Source: Zelopaecilomyces penicillatus
Lineage: Eukaryota > Ascomycota > Sordariomycetes > Hypocreales > Pseudodiploosporaceae
DNA: 64,000 bases
Assembly: GCA_005765155.1 (NCBI GenBank)
Contig: VCCP01000002.1
Coordinates: forward strand, 558,001-622,000
Direction: 5' to 3'
Part shown: positions 43,967 to 56,622 of the stretch, piece after piece
How positions within the stretch are numbered: the first letter of the stretch is position 1
Layout: every line of letters starts with the position of its first letter
Notes under the pieces: model-generated
The model's input: the letters and a program-made list of their open reading frames with translations, nothing else
What the model was told of the DNA's origin: nothing
Database searches by the model: none
Program-made: the position numbers and the translations under genes

Positions 43967-45537
43967 TTATTTAGCCCACTCGCCGCCGAGCCAGCGGTTG
44001 AGAAAGTCCAGAGACGCTTCGGGCTGGTCCATAGGAGTCATGTGGCCAGCGCCATACACCTGAATAAAAGTAAGGCCCTTGACAGACTTGACATTGCCAT
44101 AGTCCTTGCCCGAGCCAATCTTGAGGCTCTGGGGCTTTGCAGTGCTGAACTCTTCGTGGCCGGGCCACTCTAGAGCATTGGTCCAGGCACGATTGCCAAG
44201 CCAGTTGCAGATGAAGTCGGCATCGCCCGCGTAGATGAGCATGGGCACCTCTTCAAGAATCTTGGGCACGAGCTTGTGATAGGGCTTCATCCAGTCGCCG
44301 GCGGCGACGAAACCAGCATTGACCTGGTTGCTGCAGTTATCGTAGGCGTCGACTTCGACCCCGAGTGCTTGCTTAACCTCGGGCTTGTTAAGCCACTTGG
44401 AAATAGCATCCATTACGGGATAGCAAAGACCACCGCCTTCACACTGAGCACGCACGTCGTATACATTGCGTCCTGTTTCCTGGAAAGGACCGAGTAGCGC
44501 GTTGTTGCAAGACCGAGAAGCGCTCGAGCAGGTTCTCGCATCGCCCTTGTCGTAGCATGCCTTGATGGCGCTTTTGCATTGAGGCAGAGCAGCATCCATT
44601 GCCTTGCAAGTGCTCTCATCTACCACGGCAGGGTAACCACCGTCTCCACAGGCCATGGGGCGGTAATGCTCATACTGGGTGAGAGGATCGGTCAGGCCAT
44701 TGCCAATAGCAGAGCTCTTGAGGTTGATGTTGCGATCTTTGTGTGAGAGAATCTCAGCAGTGAAGACGGGGATATAATGGCCGGCGTAGGATTCTCCAGC
44801 AATGTGGAAGTCTTGCTTGGCGTATTCAGGAAACTGCTTGAAGAAGAGGGTCAACAGCGCATAGATGTCTTTGGATGCGGCGACGGTATCGGTAACGTCG
44901 TTCTTGCTGTATGAAAACCCAGTGTTGACGGGTTGATCGATGAAGATGACAGAGGCATTGTTATTCCACGAGTGAGGGTTGTGGACGAGTTCGCCCTGCT
45001 CGTTTATCCGTGAAGGACCAAGTTCAAGAAAGAGACCTGTCAGGGACGAGCACCCAGGTCCACCGTTGAGCCAGAGAAGCACTGGATCGTTCTTTGGATC
45101 GTTCCGTGACTCAAAGAACCCTATGACAACATATCAGCACCTATATTTTTTATCACATCCGCAACAAATCTCAACTTACAGTAGAATAGGTGCTTATCTT
45201 GCGCTTCATCATCAAGATAACCGCTATACTGCTTCACCTTGTCGACACCAAGCTTAGAAGGGTCCATCTTGTTCGCACGGAGGTTGTAGTTGGCCAATTC
45301 AGCGCTGGCCTGCTTGCCTTCGGCCTCGATGTGCATCTCAGCTCCCTTGACGACATGGTCCCAATGGCTATCTGGTAAGCGATAGCTTTTCTTGGGACCG
45401 ACTGGGCGTGCGCTAAAGGCGGAAGAAACGTCGTCACGGGGGAGGATGGGTGACGAAACACGGAAGTTAGGATGCTCTGGACGCGCGAGGGCAGACCAGG
45501 CTGCGCTGAGGAGAAGCGCAGAGGTAGACAGCCGCAT
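43967..45537 (-). CDS. Serine carboxypeptidase (S10, carboxypeptidase Y-like)
   Basis: Two exons, complement(43967..45120, 45180..45537), 503 aa. The signal peptide (1-18, MRLSTSALLLSAAWSALA) is followed by a propeptide of about 80 residues and the mature enzyme. The catalytic triad is Ser230 (GESYAGHY), Asp421 (GDADFICNW) and His479 (GAGHM), with spacing almost identical to yeast CPY. WLNGGPGCSS forms the oxyanion and substrate site, and Cys424 matches the CPY thiol after the catalytic Asp. The enzyme removes C-terminal residues from peptides at acid pH, in the vacuole or secreted. The propeptide is shorter than in the usual vacuolar CpyA, so this may be a secreted paralogue. Confidence 0.95.
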
Positions 45538-48165
45538 TGTGAAGGTACGCCGATGTTATCAGAGATGGGTGGATGGGGGCGATGGTGAGGTTGACTGAGA
45601 ACAAGAACTTTGATGAGGGAGTTGGTGGCCATCTTTATGTACAATTTGGACAGGCACATCTAGACACTCAAGTCTATCTTTGAGTTGCTCCATATCGCAG
45701 GGCTATTATGCGAACCTCCTTGTTTGCTTTCCCCTTTCCCGTACTTCTGTCAGTGATAGCCAGTACGTATGGATCTTGTGAAATGCAGATCACAGAAAAA
45801 GGGCCGCTTCTAGCACCTTAGTGGAAGGTCAGTCGGCAGATCCGGATGGCAAGACCTCTGATCACTACCCGTCTTGGGGACGAACAATCCCCATTCTTTT
45901 TTAGAAGCGATCTGTATGTATGATGTATCCCGTATCCGAGTCGTTCTCTGTTGTCATTGGGGCCGCTTATTGCTGGCTGTGCATCCTCCACTGGGGAACA
46001 CAAAAAAGGGCAAATAGTGAGTGGCCCTGCCCTGCCAATTACCTCACATTCATTTGCAGGATTGATCTTCCCGGGTGAACGTGCTGAGAAGGAAGGTGAG
46101 CAAGGGGGGACATCAATGCCGATCCGTCATGGGGGTTGTGGGACGGTGGGGGTGGTAAGAGAAGTAAATGCCGTTGGTGTGGAGTAAAAATGGAAATTTT
46201 ATGCCGAGGTGGAATGGACTGATAAGGTGCGGCGGATGGGACGAGATGGAGGGAGTGAGTTATTACTGAATGGGCAGAATGAGGTGAAGGTTGTAATCTT
46301 GTCGATCTACTATTGTGCCTGAATGGAGGAGATGGAGATGCCGAGCACGGCCGCATCACCAATGCCTACATGTGGTATTTTTGTCGTTTCTTATCAGTCG
46401 CAGTGTTTATCAGCACCAGCAACGTCTCTACTCATTATGCAACAATAATCCACGCACGATTATCTCGATGATCCAAATTTTAGGTGATGGAAAATGACGA
46501 GTATACACAAATGTCTTGTCCAATATTGGAATATGACATGGTAGCTAGGGTTTACCTACGGCCTGTGGTATCTACTTACGGGCGCATTGATGCTCTGTAA
46601 GCATTATTGCCTGAATCTTACTGTACACCAGGATTGAGCTGTTTTCACTGATTCGCATTATTTTGCGTCAACGAATAGTAAACTGACAGACCAATTAATT
46701 GCCAGATGAGTTTGGGAGTTCTTAGGGAAATCAACAGAGGCAGCCCTACGGTTAGCCTGCTTGGCAAACCGACTGCCGAACTCCCGCTTGGGCTTCATTT
46801 TTCGATGAAGAGCCAATTGAGCTAATCCTTTTACATGTCTGTAAGCTGTAACACTGGTGTCTGGTGTAAGACGAGTTAGTCTCGCCGAAAACCGATCGTC
46901 AGAAAAAAGCCCCTACTACTCGGCTCGTTGGGTGCCGAAGAGCCCCATAACCCTCCCCAGACACCTGCCCGATGAAGAACTATACTCCAGCAAAGGGACC
47001 TTATGAAGAGCATCTGTTTAATCATGTGGAAATCCTTGATTCATGGGGTTTGTTAAAAACAGCCGAGACGTTTGCGGTGAATTGCAATATGACGTGATGA
47101 CATAGGGATTTGTGGGTAGTGAGTGGAATGAGCCATCTTGAAATATTCAGTAGATACAAAGAATCTTGTCCTCTCAATTGCTGCCATCTGTTCGTACCAC
47201 CACCTACGGCTACTCTAGCCATCATCTAGACTTATTCACAACGGAAGCCAGCAGGCCAGGGAATGAAGCTCTTTTCTCTCCTTTACCGCTACCCTAGATC
47301 TTGGCCCGAACCCCGAGTCGAATCGCACTAAAAGTCAGTTTACTTTCCAGCCTTTCAAAGCTCATGTGAAAAGAATCCAAATATTTACTGCATGTTTAAA
47401 AGAATTTCGGGAATTTGCGATTTATTTACCTAGTTACGCAAGTCAAGAAGAGTAGCCTGATGCATCGTCTCCTAGGAGTGCATTGTATGACAAGTAGTCA
47501 GGGTTAGGGAGCACATCTAGATACATGACGCTTTACATCTCGACCGCATCACACATCCATAGCAGAGCGCCATCTCAATACAAGTCAAAGCCATCGCCGC
47601 TGGACCTCAACACATCATCCCACACCAGGTCTGAAACTACCTCAAACGGAACAGGCGCCGTTTCCCCGCAAATCTCTCAAATCTCCCAACTCCACGCTCT
47701 ATAAGATCTAACAGCAGCCAAGCGAATAAGCCACAGGTCTATTGACTTTATAGTTCTTGGCATTCACTCCAAGGCCATAGTATTCCCCACACGAATTTCC
47801 CAATCAGCTTTCGTAGGCTTGGCCAAAATCGTCATAGGCACCGCGGGGTAACAAGATCAAGAGGGGGAATGAGGGGCATGAACATTCGTCTCCTCGGCAA
47901 TTGGATGGTAATTGCAAAATCTTATAGGCTGGAGATGTAAGCGGGATGGGTTTGCTTTGAATTGCTTGCCAGCTTGGCATATTCAGCTTTGCTTGCTTTC
48001 CCGAGGTTACCGGACACATAATCGGCTATCTACATGAAAGCCTACAAGTAGACGAGAGGTGTCAGCAGATTGATTCCAACATATACACACCCAATCTCAG
48101 AATATTTGAAATACATTCGATAATAAACCCATTTCCTCCAAAAACAACCGATATCACAATTCACC
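45538..48165. other. Intergenic, 2.6 kb
   Basis: No gene, RNA or strong repeat was recognised on either strand. Confidence 0.55.
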
Positions 48166-49294
48166 ATGGCAGACGTACTGACCATCTCAGTGCCTCATCT
48201 CGGAGGCATCGACGTAGGCTATCGCGTGTCTCCCGGAGGCATCAACACAGCCAAACCGACTGTTGTCCTTTTAAACGCCATGTGTATGACATCTGCTCTC
48301 TACAACGCGCAGTTTGACAACAAAACCCTGATAGATGCTGTGAACCTCGTTGCTGTCGAGCCGCTTGGGCACGGGGCTACACGATGTGCTTCGGAGCACT
48401 TTACGTACTGGGACTCGGCTGTCATGGCGCTGCAAGTCATGGATGCGCTTGGTGTTGCAAAGGCGTTTGCTCTTGGTACGAGCCAAGGCGGCTGGATTGT
48501 GACTCGTATGGCGTTACTTGCTCCAGAAAGGGTATGAAATTACACAACGTCCCACGTAGTTCTCGGGTGTGCCTTTTCCCCACCGTTAGACTATCGTTCT
48601 TCCCGTCATCAGGCAACAATGGCAATGTTCGCAACGGTGTCTATACGGTTACTCTAAGGTGTGCATAATTAACTGATTGCTACTAGATACTCGGCCTAGT
48701 TATCATGGGCACTTCAATGGACTATGAGTCGGCCGCCTCTCGCGATCTCGGCAGCTGGGACCCCAAAGCATCCCTTGGACCGCTCTACGATAGTCTATCT
48801 AGTGAGACTCCCACTCCTGACTTCGTGATAGACCAAGGGTTTCGCGACATAGTGATCCAACATGGATTCTCTGGCGTCATCGCCGCTGAGACATTGCCAT
48901 TCTGGGACGAGACGCTTCGTAATGTCTACTCGGGCGATGAGGGCAGGAAAAAGCTACGCATGGCATTGGGAAACCTCATGGACCGAGATGGGCTATTGCG
49001 TCGTGTGAGGGATATTAAATGCCCTGTGCATTGGCTACAAGTAGGTTCCAGTGCTTAAACTTGACTATCAATATGTGATGTTGTCTGATTCTCTAGAGCT
49101 GACAAAATGGTGTTTTTGCTGTACAGAGTCCAACAGATCCTGTTTTTGGCAAAGATGCGCCCGCAGAACACATTAAATTGTTTACTGGTACAAAGGATGT
49201 TACGCTGACTTATATTGAGGGAGGCGGCCATTATCTCAGCGCGACGAATCCAAAGGAGGTTGATGCAGCGTTGTTGAAGATGGTGCAAAAGTAG
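48166..49294 (+). CDS. Alpha/beta hydrolase, homoserine acetyltransferase/esterase-like fold
   Basis: Three exons (48166..48531, 48687..49040, 49127..49294) give 295 aa; the introns end TACTAG and GTACAG and the frame closes. The nucleophile elbow is GTSQGG with Ser106, the acid is probably Asp244 (SPTDPVFG) and the base His275 (GGGHYLSA). VVLLNAMCMTSALYN holds the oxyanion strand. No signal peptide is present, so it is probably cytosolic. It could be an esterase, lactonase or related hydrolase; the sequence does not decide the substrate. The first intron (155 nt) is long for this window. A 31-C/13-T tract starts 23 bp after the stop codon. Confidence 0.85.
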
Positions 49295-49315
49295 GTAGCC
49301 GAGGGTTAATGCAGC

Positions 49316-49316
<1 letters not shown>

Positions 49317-49347
<31 letters not shown>

Positions 49348-49360
49348 TTTTTTTTTTTTT
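49317..49360 (+). repeat. Poly-C (31) followed directly by poly-T (13)
   Basis: Thirty-one uninterrupted cytosines then 13 thymines, beginning 23 bp past the stop codon of the alpha/beta hydrolase gene. It is the longest homopolymer in the window. Confidence 0.9.
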
Positions 49361-50512
49361 GAGGTGAACCAATAGACATATAGGTTTACTCTGTAAATCA
49401 TTATCAATAATTGGTCATTGTAGCTGTGCATAAAATGGACTCAATAGAAAAGAGATGCACCATCATGTTTTAGCCCCCAGCTAACAACCCTCCCTCTCGC
49501 GTCGTGTACCCGACATCAGACCAGCTGAGCAGAATCACAACCAACAACCTTCAGTTACCCAGCCCCAAGATTGCAAGTTTTTGGGGTTCAAGTTTGCTGT
49601 GCTTGATGACAGCTCTGAATGAATGCGGAGACAAACTGTCAGTCAATCCAGCCCCCCTTGACAAACTGCAACCTAGCCAAGACCGCGGCGTTGGGTCGAC
49701 CTGTTGTTGATTGTCGATGACACTTACAACAGAGCTGTGATAGCCAAACTCGGTAGCCATTCTCGGTTACGAAACGATGGTCAAATTCAACGGCTGTACA
49801 GCATGTTTTCATTCTATCATTTAATTATGTATTAAAACTGTAAACCCCATCATCAGAGAAGCTTATCAAACGCCCGCCCATATGCAAACAATTCAGGTCT
49901 AAATTTATCATGGTTGATAAATGGTCCTCAGTGCCGGGTGTCTGTCCCGAGACACGCATCCCGCATACCGCGGTGTAACGAGCACTAGCAGCAGACTTGC
50001 ATATGATACAACCACTGGATTTGGAGTCTGCGTTTAATTGATCTGATGTGAGCAATGCCGGGTTTCATTGAATATTGATGAAGCGTTCCCTACCTCGCTC
50101 CAACCAGAATTTCGGGTTCAGGTTAGGGTTCCCATACAGGGCAATCCGAATCTACCTAGTTTGCATGGTCCTAGAATTAAGAGTAATAGAGCGCCTTACC
50201 AGCAGTCTGTAGAGTCAATTGGTTGTACCTTTGTATTTGTCCGTCTTGGCTGCTTGAAAAGCGTCCTGGGCCTCTTGTTCAAGCATAAGCCAGAAAAACA
50301 CCAAATCACAGTAGACCAGTCGGTCCTTGCGAGATTCCCCCCTCAACCGCCAACTCACCATAGGGTTGCGGGCCTAGGATCATGTCTCCGCATCCCGAAG
50401 TGAACCTGGCCTGGGTTCCCCGCTCCCGTTGAACGAACTTGTTGTTGGCATGCATACTTGCCCATGCGCGTTCTTAAAAGTAAGGCAAGGTACGGTGAGG
50501 TAAGACAAAGGG

Positions 50513-50519
50513 TATAAAG
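50513..50519 (+). promoter_or_regulatory. TATA box of the TAP-like hydrolase gene
   Basis: TATAAAG lies about 140 nt upstream of the start codon at 50657, a plausible core promoter position. Identified by sequence match only. Confidence 0.4.
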
Positions 50520-50656
50520 AGCCTGCACGGCACGCGCGCACCATCATCATGGCCACCCAATTCCTCTCAAGGGAAACATCAGCGGCCTCCTATTCTCTCA
50601 TAATAAACCGTCAAGCACATCCCATTGTGCCATAGCTGCCGCCGCCGCTGCGCAGA

Positions 50657-52718
50657 ATGGGTCTCCTCACGACGCTCTCCCAGCTCATGCTGGTCGCGAG
50701 CAGCAGCGTCGCATTGGATCCTGTCGGGTCTTCCCACAGCGCAGCGTCTACCTACACTGGTCATCGCATTAAATGGCATCCCTGTACGGACCTGGAACCA
50801 GACACGCCCGTCAAGTGCGGCGTTCTCAAAGTGCCATACGACTATACGAAGCCGCCATCTGACAGGCTGTATGATCTAGAGGTGGTGAAGTTTGCGGCAG
50901 CCAAGAAGCCTTCCAAGGGCACGGTTTTTGTGAATTTTGGAGGCCCAGGCGCTAGTGGGAAGGCAGTGTTTGCAGAGTATTCCAAGAGATTGCAGGTGTA
51001 AGGATTTGCCCAATTGATCCCATTATCTTTGTCTTTATTGTCACTGTACGATGTAATTCATGATTGAGTGGTAGACTGACATGGTGTGCTACACTGTAGA
51101 TCAACAGGTGGTGTATATGACATGATGACTTTTGTCCCGAGGTGTGTTTGTTCCTTAATGCTGCAAATTATCTTAAATCAAAAACATGGAGACATGTCGA
51201 ACGATAAATAATGCGAACTTGGTTAACCATCAGTCTCGCGTTTAGAGGAACACCAGGAAGCGAATTCGCCGAATCATGCTACCACAGCGCCGAAGCCAAA
51301 ACCATAGACGAAGACGGCATCGTAGTCGGCAACTCGTCCGACACCACATTCGGCTACTACTGGGCAAAGGCAAAGTACTACTCAGACAGCTGTGCCGCCA
51401 AGTTCAATGAGACGAGACGCCTCGTGGGGACTGCCTTTGTTGTGAGAGACATGATGCGCATTGTGGATGCGCTGGGTGAAGACGGAATGCTGCGTTACTG
51501 GGGTGTGTTAACTCGTCCTGACACACGAGAGCTTGTTACTAACTAAAATTTTATAGGTTTTTCATATGGAACTGTGCTTGGAGCAACAGCGGCGTTCATG
51601 TTTCCTGATCGGATTCATAGAATGGTTTTAGATGGTGTTGTCAACACGGCCGAATACTACTCAAACCAGTCTGTTCTCCTGCCTCTGAGACCCTGACTTT
51701 TTATGTCAAACGAAACCAAATTAACTAACTTCCTGATTCACTATACAGAGACATTGAACTCTTCAAAGACACTGACAAGCTTTTCTCCAAATTCTGCGCT
51801 CACTGCGTCGCCAACCCTCAAAAATGCCCTCTCGCCGGAACCCTCACCGCCGCCGAGCTCGAAGCCAAAATCTGGTCCTTCCTTGACGACCTCAAATTCA
51901 ACCCCATCCCCGTCTCTACCCCCAAGGGCAGCTTCCTGATCGAATACAACACTGTGAAACAGTACCTCGACGGTGTACTAGACACGCCTCCGGCCTGGTC
52001 CAAGACCGCTACGCAGTTAGCTTCTCTATGGAGCGGCAATCTCACAGCGTATGGGTATCCTCCTAACTGTGATAACATCCTCATCCCGGGTGCGGCGGCG
52101 ATTCGATTGAATGATACGGGTGGTGTGGATACAGAGTCGCTTATTGCGATTCGGTGTGGTGATCAGACACCCACGGCAGTGACGAGGGAGCAGGTTGTAA
52201 AGTTGCTCAAGGCTCGGTATAAAGTGAGTCGGATGGGTGGTGATGTGGCGGATTATTTGACAACGCGGTGCGCAAGATGGGGGATGAGGGCCAAAGAGCG
52301 GTATCAAGGTAATTTCCGGGCAAAGACAAAACACCCGCTGCTCATTATTGGGAATACACTCGACTCAGTCACGCCCATTTCTTCTGCACGCAATGTCAGC
52401 AGCGGATTTCCAGGCAGTGTCGTACTCGAAAACGGCGGTCTTGGCGTACGTTTCTCTCTCCATTGTGCCTCACACCTGAACATCTATCTCCTACATACTA
52501 CTTACTCAGCTTTATGCTACTAAACCAATACTGACCTTTCATTCCTGCAGCATACTACCCTACCACAGGCTGGTCTTTGTACTACAGACGCAATCAGAGC
52601 CTACTTCGTCCACGGAAAGCTACCAAAACGTGGGACGATTTGTCCGGTGCCGCTGCCGCCATTTGAGGAGACAGACGGTTGGGAAAGTATCCTCCCGACG
52701 CTTTTAAAAGGCCAGTAA
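50657..52718 (+). CDS. Secreted TAP-like alpha/beta hydrolase (tripeptidyl aminopeptidase-type)
   Basis: Six exons (50657..50997, 51100..51141, 51246..51502, 51557..51668, 51749..52445, 52551..52718) give 538 aa. Exon 2 (42 nt) encodes STGGVYDMMTFVPR, joined across the splice to GTPGSEF, the family's DPRGTG-like element. Signal peptide about 1-20. The catalytic triad is Ser216 (GFSYGT), Asp456 (GNTLDSVTP) and His484 (LENGGLG-HTT, across the last splice). The C-terminal third is the TAP-like domain found in Streptomyces tripeptidyl aminopeptidase and fungal secreted homologues. Several N-glycosylation sequons fit secretion. It probably cleaves peptides or esters outside the cell. Exons were placed by frame and conserved motifs, which agree throughout. 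Confidence 0.9.
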
Positions 52719-53303
52719 GGGGTGAAGATTGGTGAGGCTTAAGTACAAAGACTTGCCTTTTCTCCTTATGTAGTAATTCTGTCGAGACAAGTCGATAGTT
52801 ATGATGCGTGGAATGTTATAAATTTGTCACATAGTTCTCTTTGGGTGTATTTACCTTATTCATCTATCATATACAACACCATGTTACACTTGATATTGCC
52901 CGTATTATCTGTTCAAGCTGCATTCTGCTATATGCATTAGTATATATGGTGTGGTGATTAAGGTTATTCATTTGTTCGCTGTTAACGAACATTGGTGCTT
53001 GAAAGCGTATATAAATGTTCATGTGATAGCTGTGCATGCGGATATGCATTTATTTATTTAGGCAGATCGAGAGACACATGTTACTCTTTCAATCAGAACA
53101 TATACTTTCATTACAGAGCATTACAGTTTTGCACTCCAGTTCAAGTCTGAATCAATGTAGATTGGTATCTAGCTATATACAGTTGGGCATCGTTTCGTCT
53201 TGTCGGTCATACATGAAAGGCATCTCTATAAAGTCTCCCCATATGAATAAACTGGGAGTAGAAGAAGAAGAAGAAGAATAAAAGGGGAGTCATGAAAAGG
53301 GCA
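52719..53303. other. Intergenic between convergent genes
   Basis: The 3' flanks of the TAP-like hydrolase and the chitinase, AT-rich, with an (AGA)n run at about 53262-53279. Nothing else was seen. Confidence 0.55.
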
Positions 53304-54484
53304 TTACAATCCTCGAACACCAGTCTGCAGAGCCTTGAACAAGCTCCAGTCGTGGCTATCCTGTGCCAAACTCCATGCAAACGCACCACCCAGCCCCTTG
53401 GCAGCGATAATCTCCTTAAACTTGCGGGCAACAAGCTCAGGCGTATCCCAGGTCCAGTACACCCTCGCAGTAGGGTCCCAGTACCACTGGCCACCGTTCT
53501 CGACATCGGTCTTACCGTTCTGGACAGCGTGCAGCAGAGCGCCGCCCCAGTTGGCAGCCTCAAAGGTGACGGCGCCAGACAAACCAGTGTCTTGGCCGTT
53601 GGCGTCCTCGAGAACAGCAGCAGCGCAGCCAGTTGGGGTTGTGCACTGGACGCCTTCCTTGGTGGTGAACCACTTGGCGTAAAAGGCGAAGCCGAGGTTC
53701 ATCTTGCTGGCGGTCATACCGCGCTCGATGTAGGTGGTGATGGTCTCGAGGGAGCCCTTGACGGGGGTGTGATGCTCGACCTTGTCCATGCGGCGGTTCA
53801 TCAGGTCGTAGGTCATGACGTTGATGAAGTCAACGGCCTTGTCAATCTTGGGGACCTGCTCTGCAGTGAAAGCAATCATGTCGTCCAGTCGTCCTGGGAT
53901 GGCAATGGAGAGCTCTTTATCACCAATAGCGCTCTTGATCTCCTGCAGCAGCAATGGGTAGGTCTCGATCTCGCCCGTCTTGCCCGAATTGGGGTTCGCC
54001 TTGTAGTCCTCGCCATTGCCACCGGGGTACTCCCAGTCGACATCGACACAGTCGTAGCCCAGCCGGGTGGCGGTGTCGGCAACGTTCTTGGCGAACTGTT
54101 TGCGGGTTTGCTCGGTAGCAGCGCCGGCAGTGAAGCCGGAAGTGTCGCCCCAGCCGCCAATGGCCATGCAGACTTTGGTTCCCTGGTCGAAAAGCCCGCG
54201 GACTTGGTCGAGAGGCATGAAGGGTGTGTACCAGCCGTTGTTGGAGAAGACGGTTGAGCCGGCAAAGGCAGTGATGACATGGGTGACACCGGCAGTGACG
54301 GACTTTTCTGGGAGGACATCCTTGTGCCATCTAGATGAGAAGATTCCTCGTTAGTATTTTCATTGTTGAAACTTGTATGGCTGTTGAATGGTAAAACTCA
54401 CTGGTCAAAGTACATGACATATCGAGGCGCGGCCATGGCGCCGGTGGCAGCGGCAGCCACCGTTGCGAGAGTAGCAGTTCGCAT
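53304..54484 (-). CDS. GH18 chitinase, secreted
   Basis: Two exons, complement(53304..54330, 54402..54484), 369 aa. A short first exon encodes the signal peptide (MRTATLATVAAAATGAMA) and the first strand PRYVMYFDQ. The GH18 barrel is complete: AIGGWG (about 84-89) and the catalytic DxxDxDxE as DCVDVDWE (121-128) with Glu128 as the acid, then MTYDLMNR and the terminal FAWSLAQD strand with the substrate-stacking Trp. The enzyme hydrolyses beta-1,4-GlcNAc linkages by substrate-assisted retention. No chitin-binding or starch-binding module is present. Possible roles are wall remodelling, nutrition or attack on other fungi or arthropods. A TATAAAG lies about 120 nt upstream. Confidence 0.95.
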
Positions 54485-54600
54485 CTTGATGGAGGTTTCT
54501 GATGTATGTAGAAAATGTATTGGTAGCCAAGAGTTGGTGAGACTGGAGATGGTGCTTAACTAGATATTTTCCAAGACGTCTCCAGTGGTCGGCACCTTCT

Positions 54601-54607
54601 CTTTATA
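54601..54607 (-). promoter_or_regulatory. TATA box of the chitinase gene
   Basis: TATAAAG on the minus strand, about 120 nt before the chitinase start codon. Identified by sequence match only. Confidence 0.4.
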
Positions 54608-54904
54608 CCAAATGCCAACACCTCTCTAACCTACCGGCACGGCAACGATTCATTGCAACTCTACCAGGGAGGATGAGATGGGATACCCGCCTTGCAACAT
54701 TGCCGCTCCGAGTGACACGCTGACTTGGAGCTGCTGACACCCCAGCCTCTGTTTGTCGCAGTTAATTCACCAACTCACTCGCTTCACCCGCTCTCCCTTG
54801 CCCGCCACCCAGCAAAGAAAGAAAGCCTTCAATCATCCCTCGTGCCTGGACGATCTTTGCTTCTCTCCGGCTAGCCAACCGATGTAACGTCGCAGTTTTT
54901 GTAT

Positions 54905-54922
54905 GTGTGTGTGTGTGTGTGT
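54905..54922 (+). repeat. GT dinucleotide microsatellite
   Basis: Nine perfect GT units in the region upstream of the chitinase. Confidence 0.85.
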
Positions 54923-56584
54923 ACTCCGTATCATGCTGTGAGATTGCCCCAGATCAGGAATCATCAGATGAAATCAAAGCCTAAAGTGTGCCCCCATCTG
55001 GTGAGCATGGCCGTGAAACACAAGGCGGGCGGCATCGCCAAATGCAGGTCCTGACAGTGCCGATCTGCCCGTTCGTTTGCACAGAAGCGGCTAGATCTTT
55101 CAACAGAAAAGTGTGGATGGCGCGTGCTAATCACCTAAGCTTTCCCCAGAATGGGTGGTCATTACTCGAAGAGGTTCACCATTCTGAGAGCGACAGAGAG
55201 GGGAGCGACCTCCGTGAAGGATCAGGTCGGCGCGGAGGAACTCATTAGAAGTCTACGAACGGCATTGATGTTGAGAGCAATGGAAATTACAATACTACAA
55301 CCTCCATATTACTCGAGCTCTGTGCATACCTGAAGGATCCATGACCCCGACTTTTGTGTGCTGAACTTGTCAAAGGTCAGGTCGCATTTGGTCTGACAGG
55401 CGTGTCCCGCTGTGCTGTTGCATTACAATGGATGTTTCCTACCTATGGAAGCTAGCACCCGGAAGACATGACAATGCCTTTCTTCGCCAGTGCCGACCGG
55501 AGGTTGCGGATGGTGGCACAGTAGGTGTACAATGTGGGATATTTGCAAGCCACTTGGGATGGATGTAACCACGGAGCCGTTCTGTCAGTGAATCCAAACT
55601 GTCTATGAGAAACAAAGGCTGGTTGATTTTACAGGGGGGCAACTGACACAAACGATGAATCTTTAATAAAGCCTTTGGCACAAATAGATCTTTAATTGAC
55701 CAAGGGGGGTGAGCGGGTGGTCGGTCATATTGTCTCACTCCGCCGTTCATGGCTGGGCAACAGAACCATGAAGGGATGTCTTTCGTGAATTCAATTTAGT
55801 CTAATGGCTGGAAAACATAGAAACATACCAAAAAGGGAGGGGGATCGTCACTGGGGCAAGCAGGTTGGCGGGAGAGCCAGACAGATGTTGAACCGAAGAA
55901 AAGGTTAGCTTTGCTGTACCTGACTGAGTGAATGGGAGCAGAACCACCCGCTGCCCGGCAACTTCTTCACCCACACGATCCCCTGGCTTGGCTACCCCAC
56001 GGATCTGATGATTTCTGATCTGCGCCGCGCCGCATGGATGAACCATGTTGGTTGCAGGTAGATGGATGGCGCTCCAGGATGATGACTAGCCAGCTGGTTT
56101 TGTTAGGTAGGTGGTAGTTGATGGTTAAGATGGAAGTGGACATGGCAAAGGAATCTGTGAATAGGCGTTCCGTTGGACTTGCTACAGTGATTTGAGGGGT
56201 ATCCCATGAGTCGATTCTGCTCGGCCTTGAGAGGGGGCAGCAGCAGCAAGCACACTCCCGAGTTGTTGTTGCTCCCTCTCCCTCACCGATAAAAGCATCA
56301 TAACCCTAGAGGCTGACAATGGATTGCCGAATGGTTGGTTCGTGCACAGTGAGAAGTTGGCGGGGGGGACGGACCAGTAAACCCTGGTCAACCCCCTATC
56401 ATTCCTTGTCTTGCCACGAGCCTAAGCCGAATTGCCGTGGTTGGTATCTTCTAGTTGGCTTCTATTTTACAGAGAGGAATACTCACGATTTCCTATCTGG
56501 ATGTGAGTGAGTAAGGTCGTTTGATAAACCTGCCACGTTGCGCCATATGATTCCCACAACGATCCCTATCTGCCCAAAGACTAC

Positions 56585-56622
56585 TACAGTGGGCGTTACA
56601 GTGGGCGTTACAGTGCTACAGT
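56585..56622 (+). repeat. Short tandem repeat TACAGTGGGCGT
   Basis: Two exact 12-bp copies followed by TACAGTGC and TACAGT, so TACAGT occurs four times in 38 bp. No associated gene. Confidence 0.75.

Larger units (their letters stand above)
49295..50656. other. Intergenic with long poly-C/poly-T tract
   Basis: Holds the homopolymer at 49317-49360 and the promoter of the TAP-like hydrolase. No gene was recognised. Confidence 0.55.

Noticed and set aside
53292..54257. A 321-codon plus-strand open frame opposite the chitinase
   Set aside because: It mirrors the chitinase exon, has no family features, and is explained by the GC-rich third positions of the real gene.
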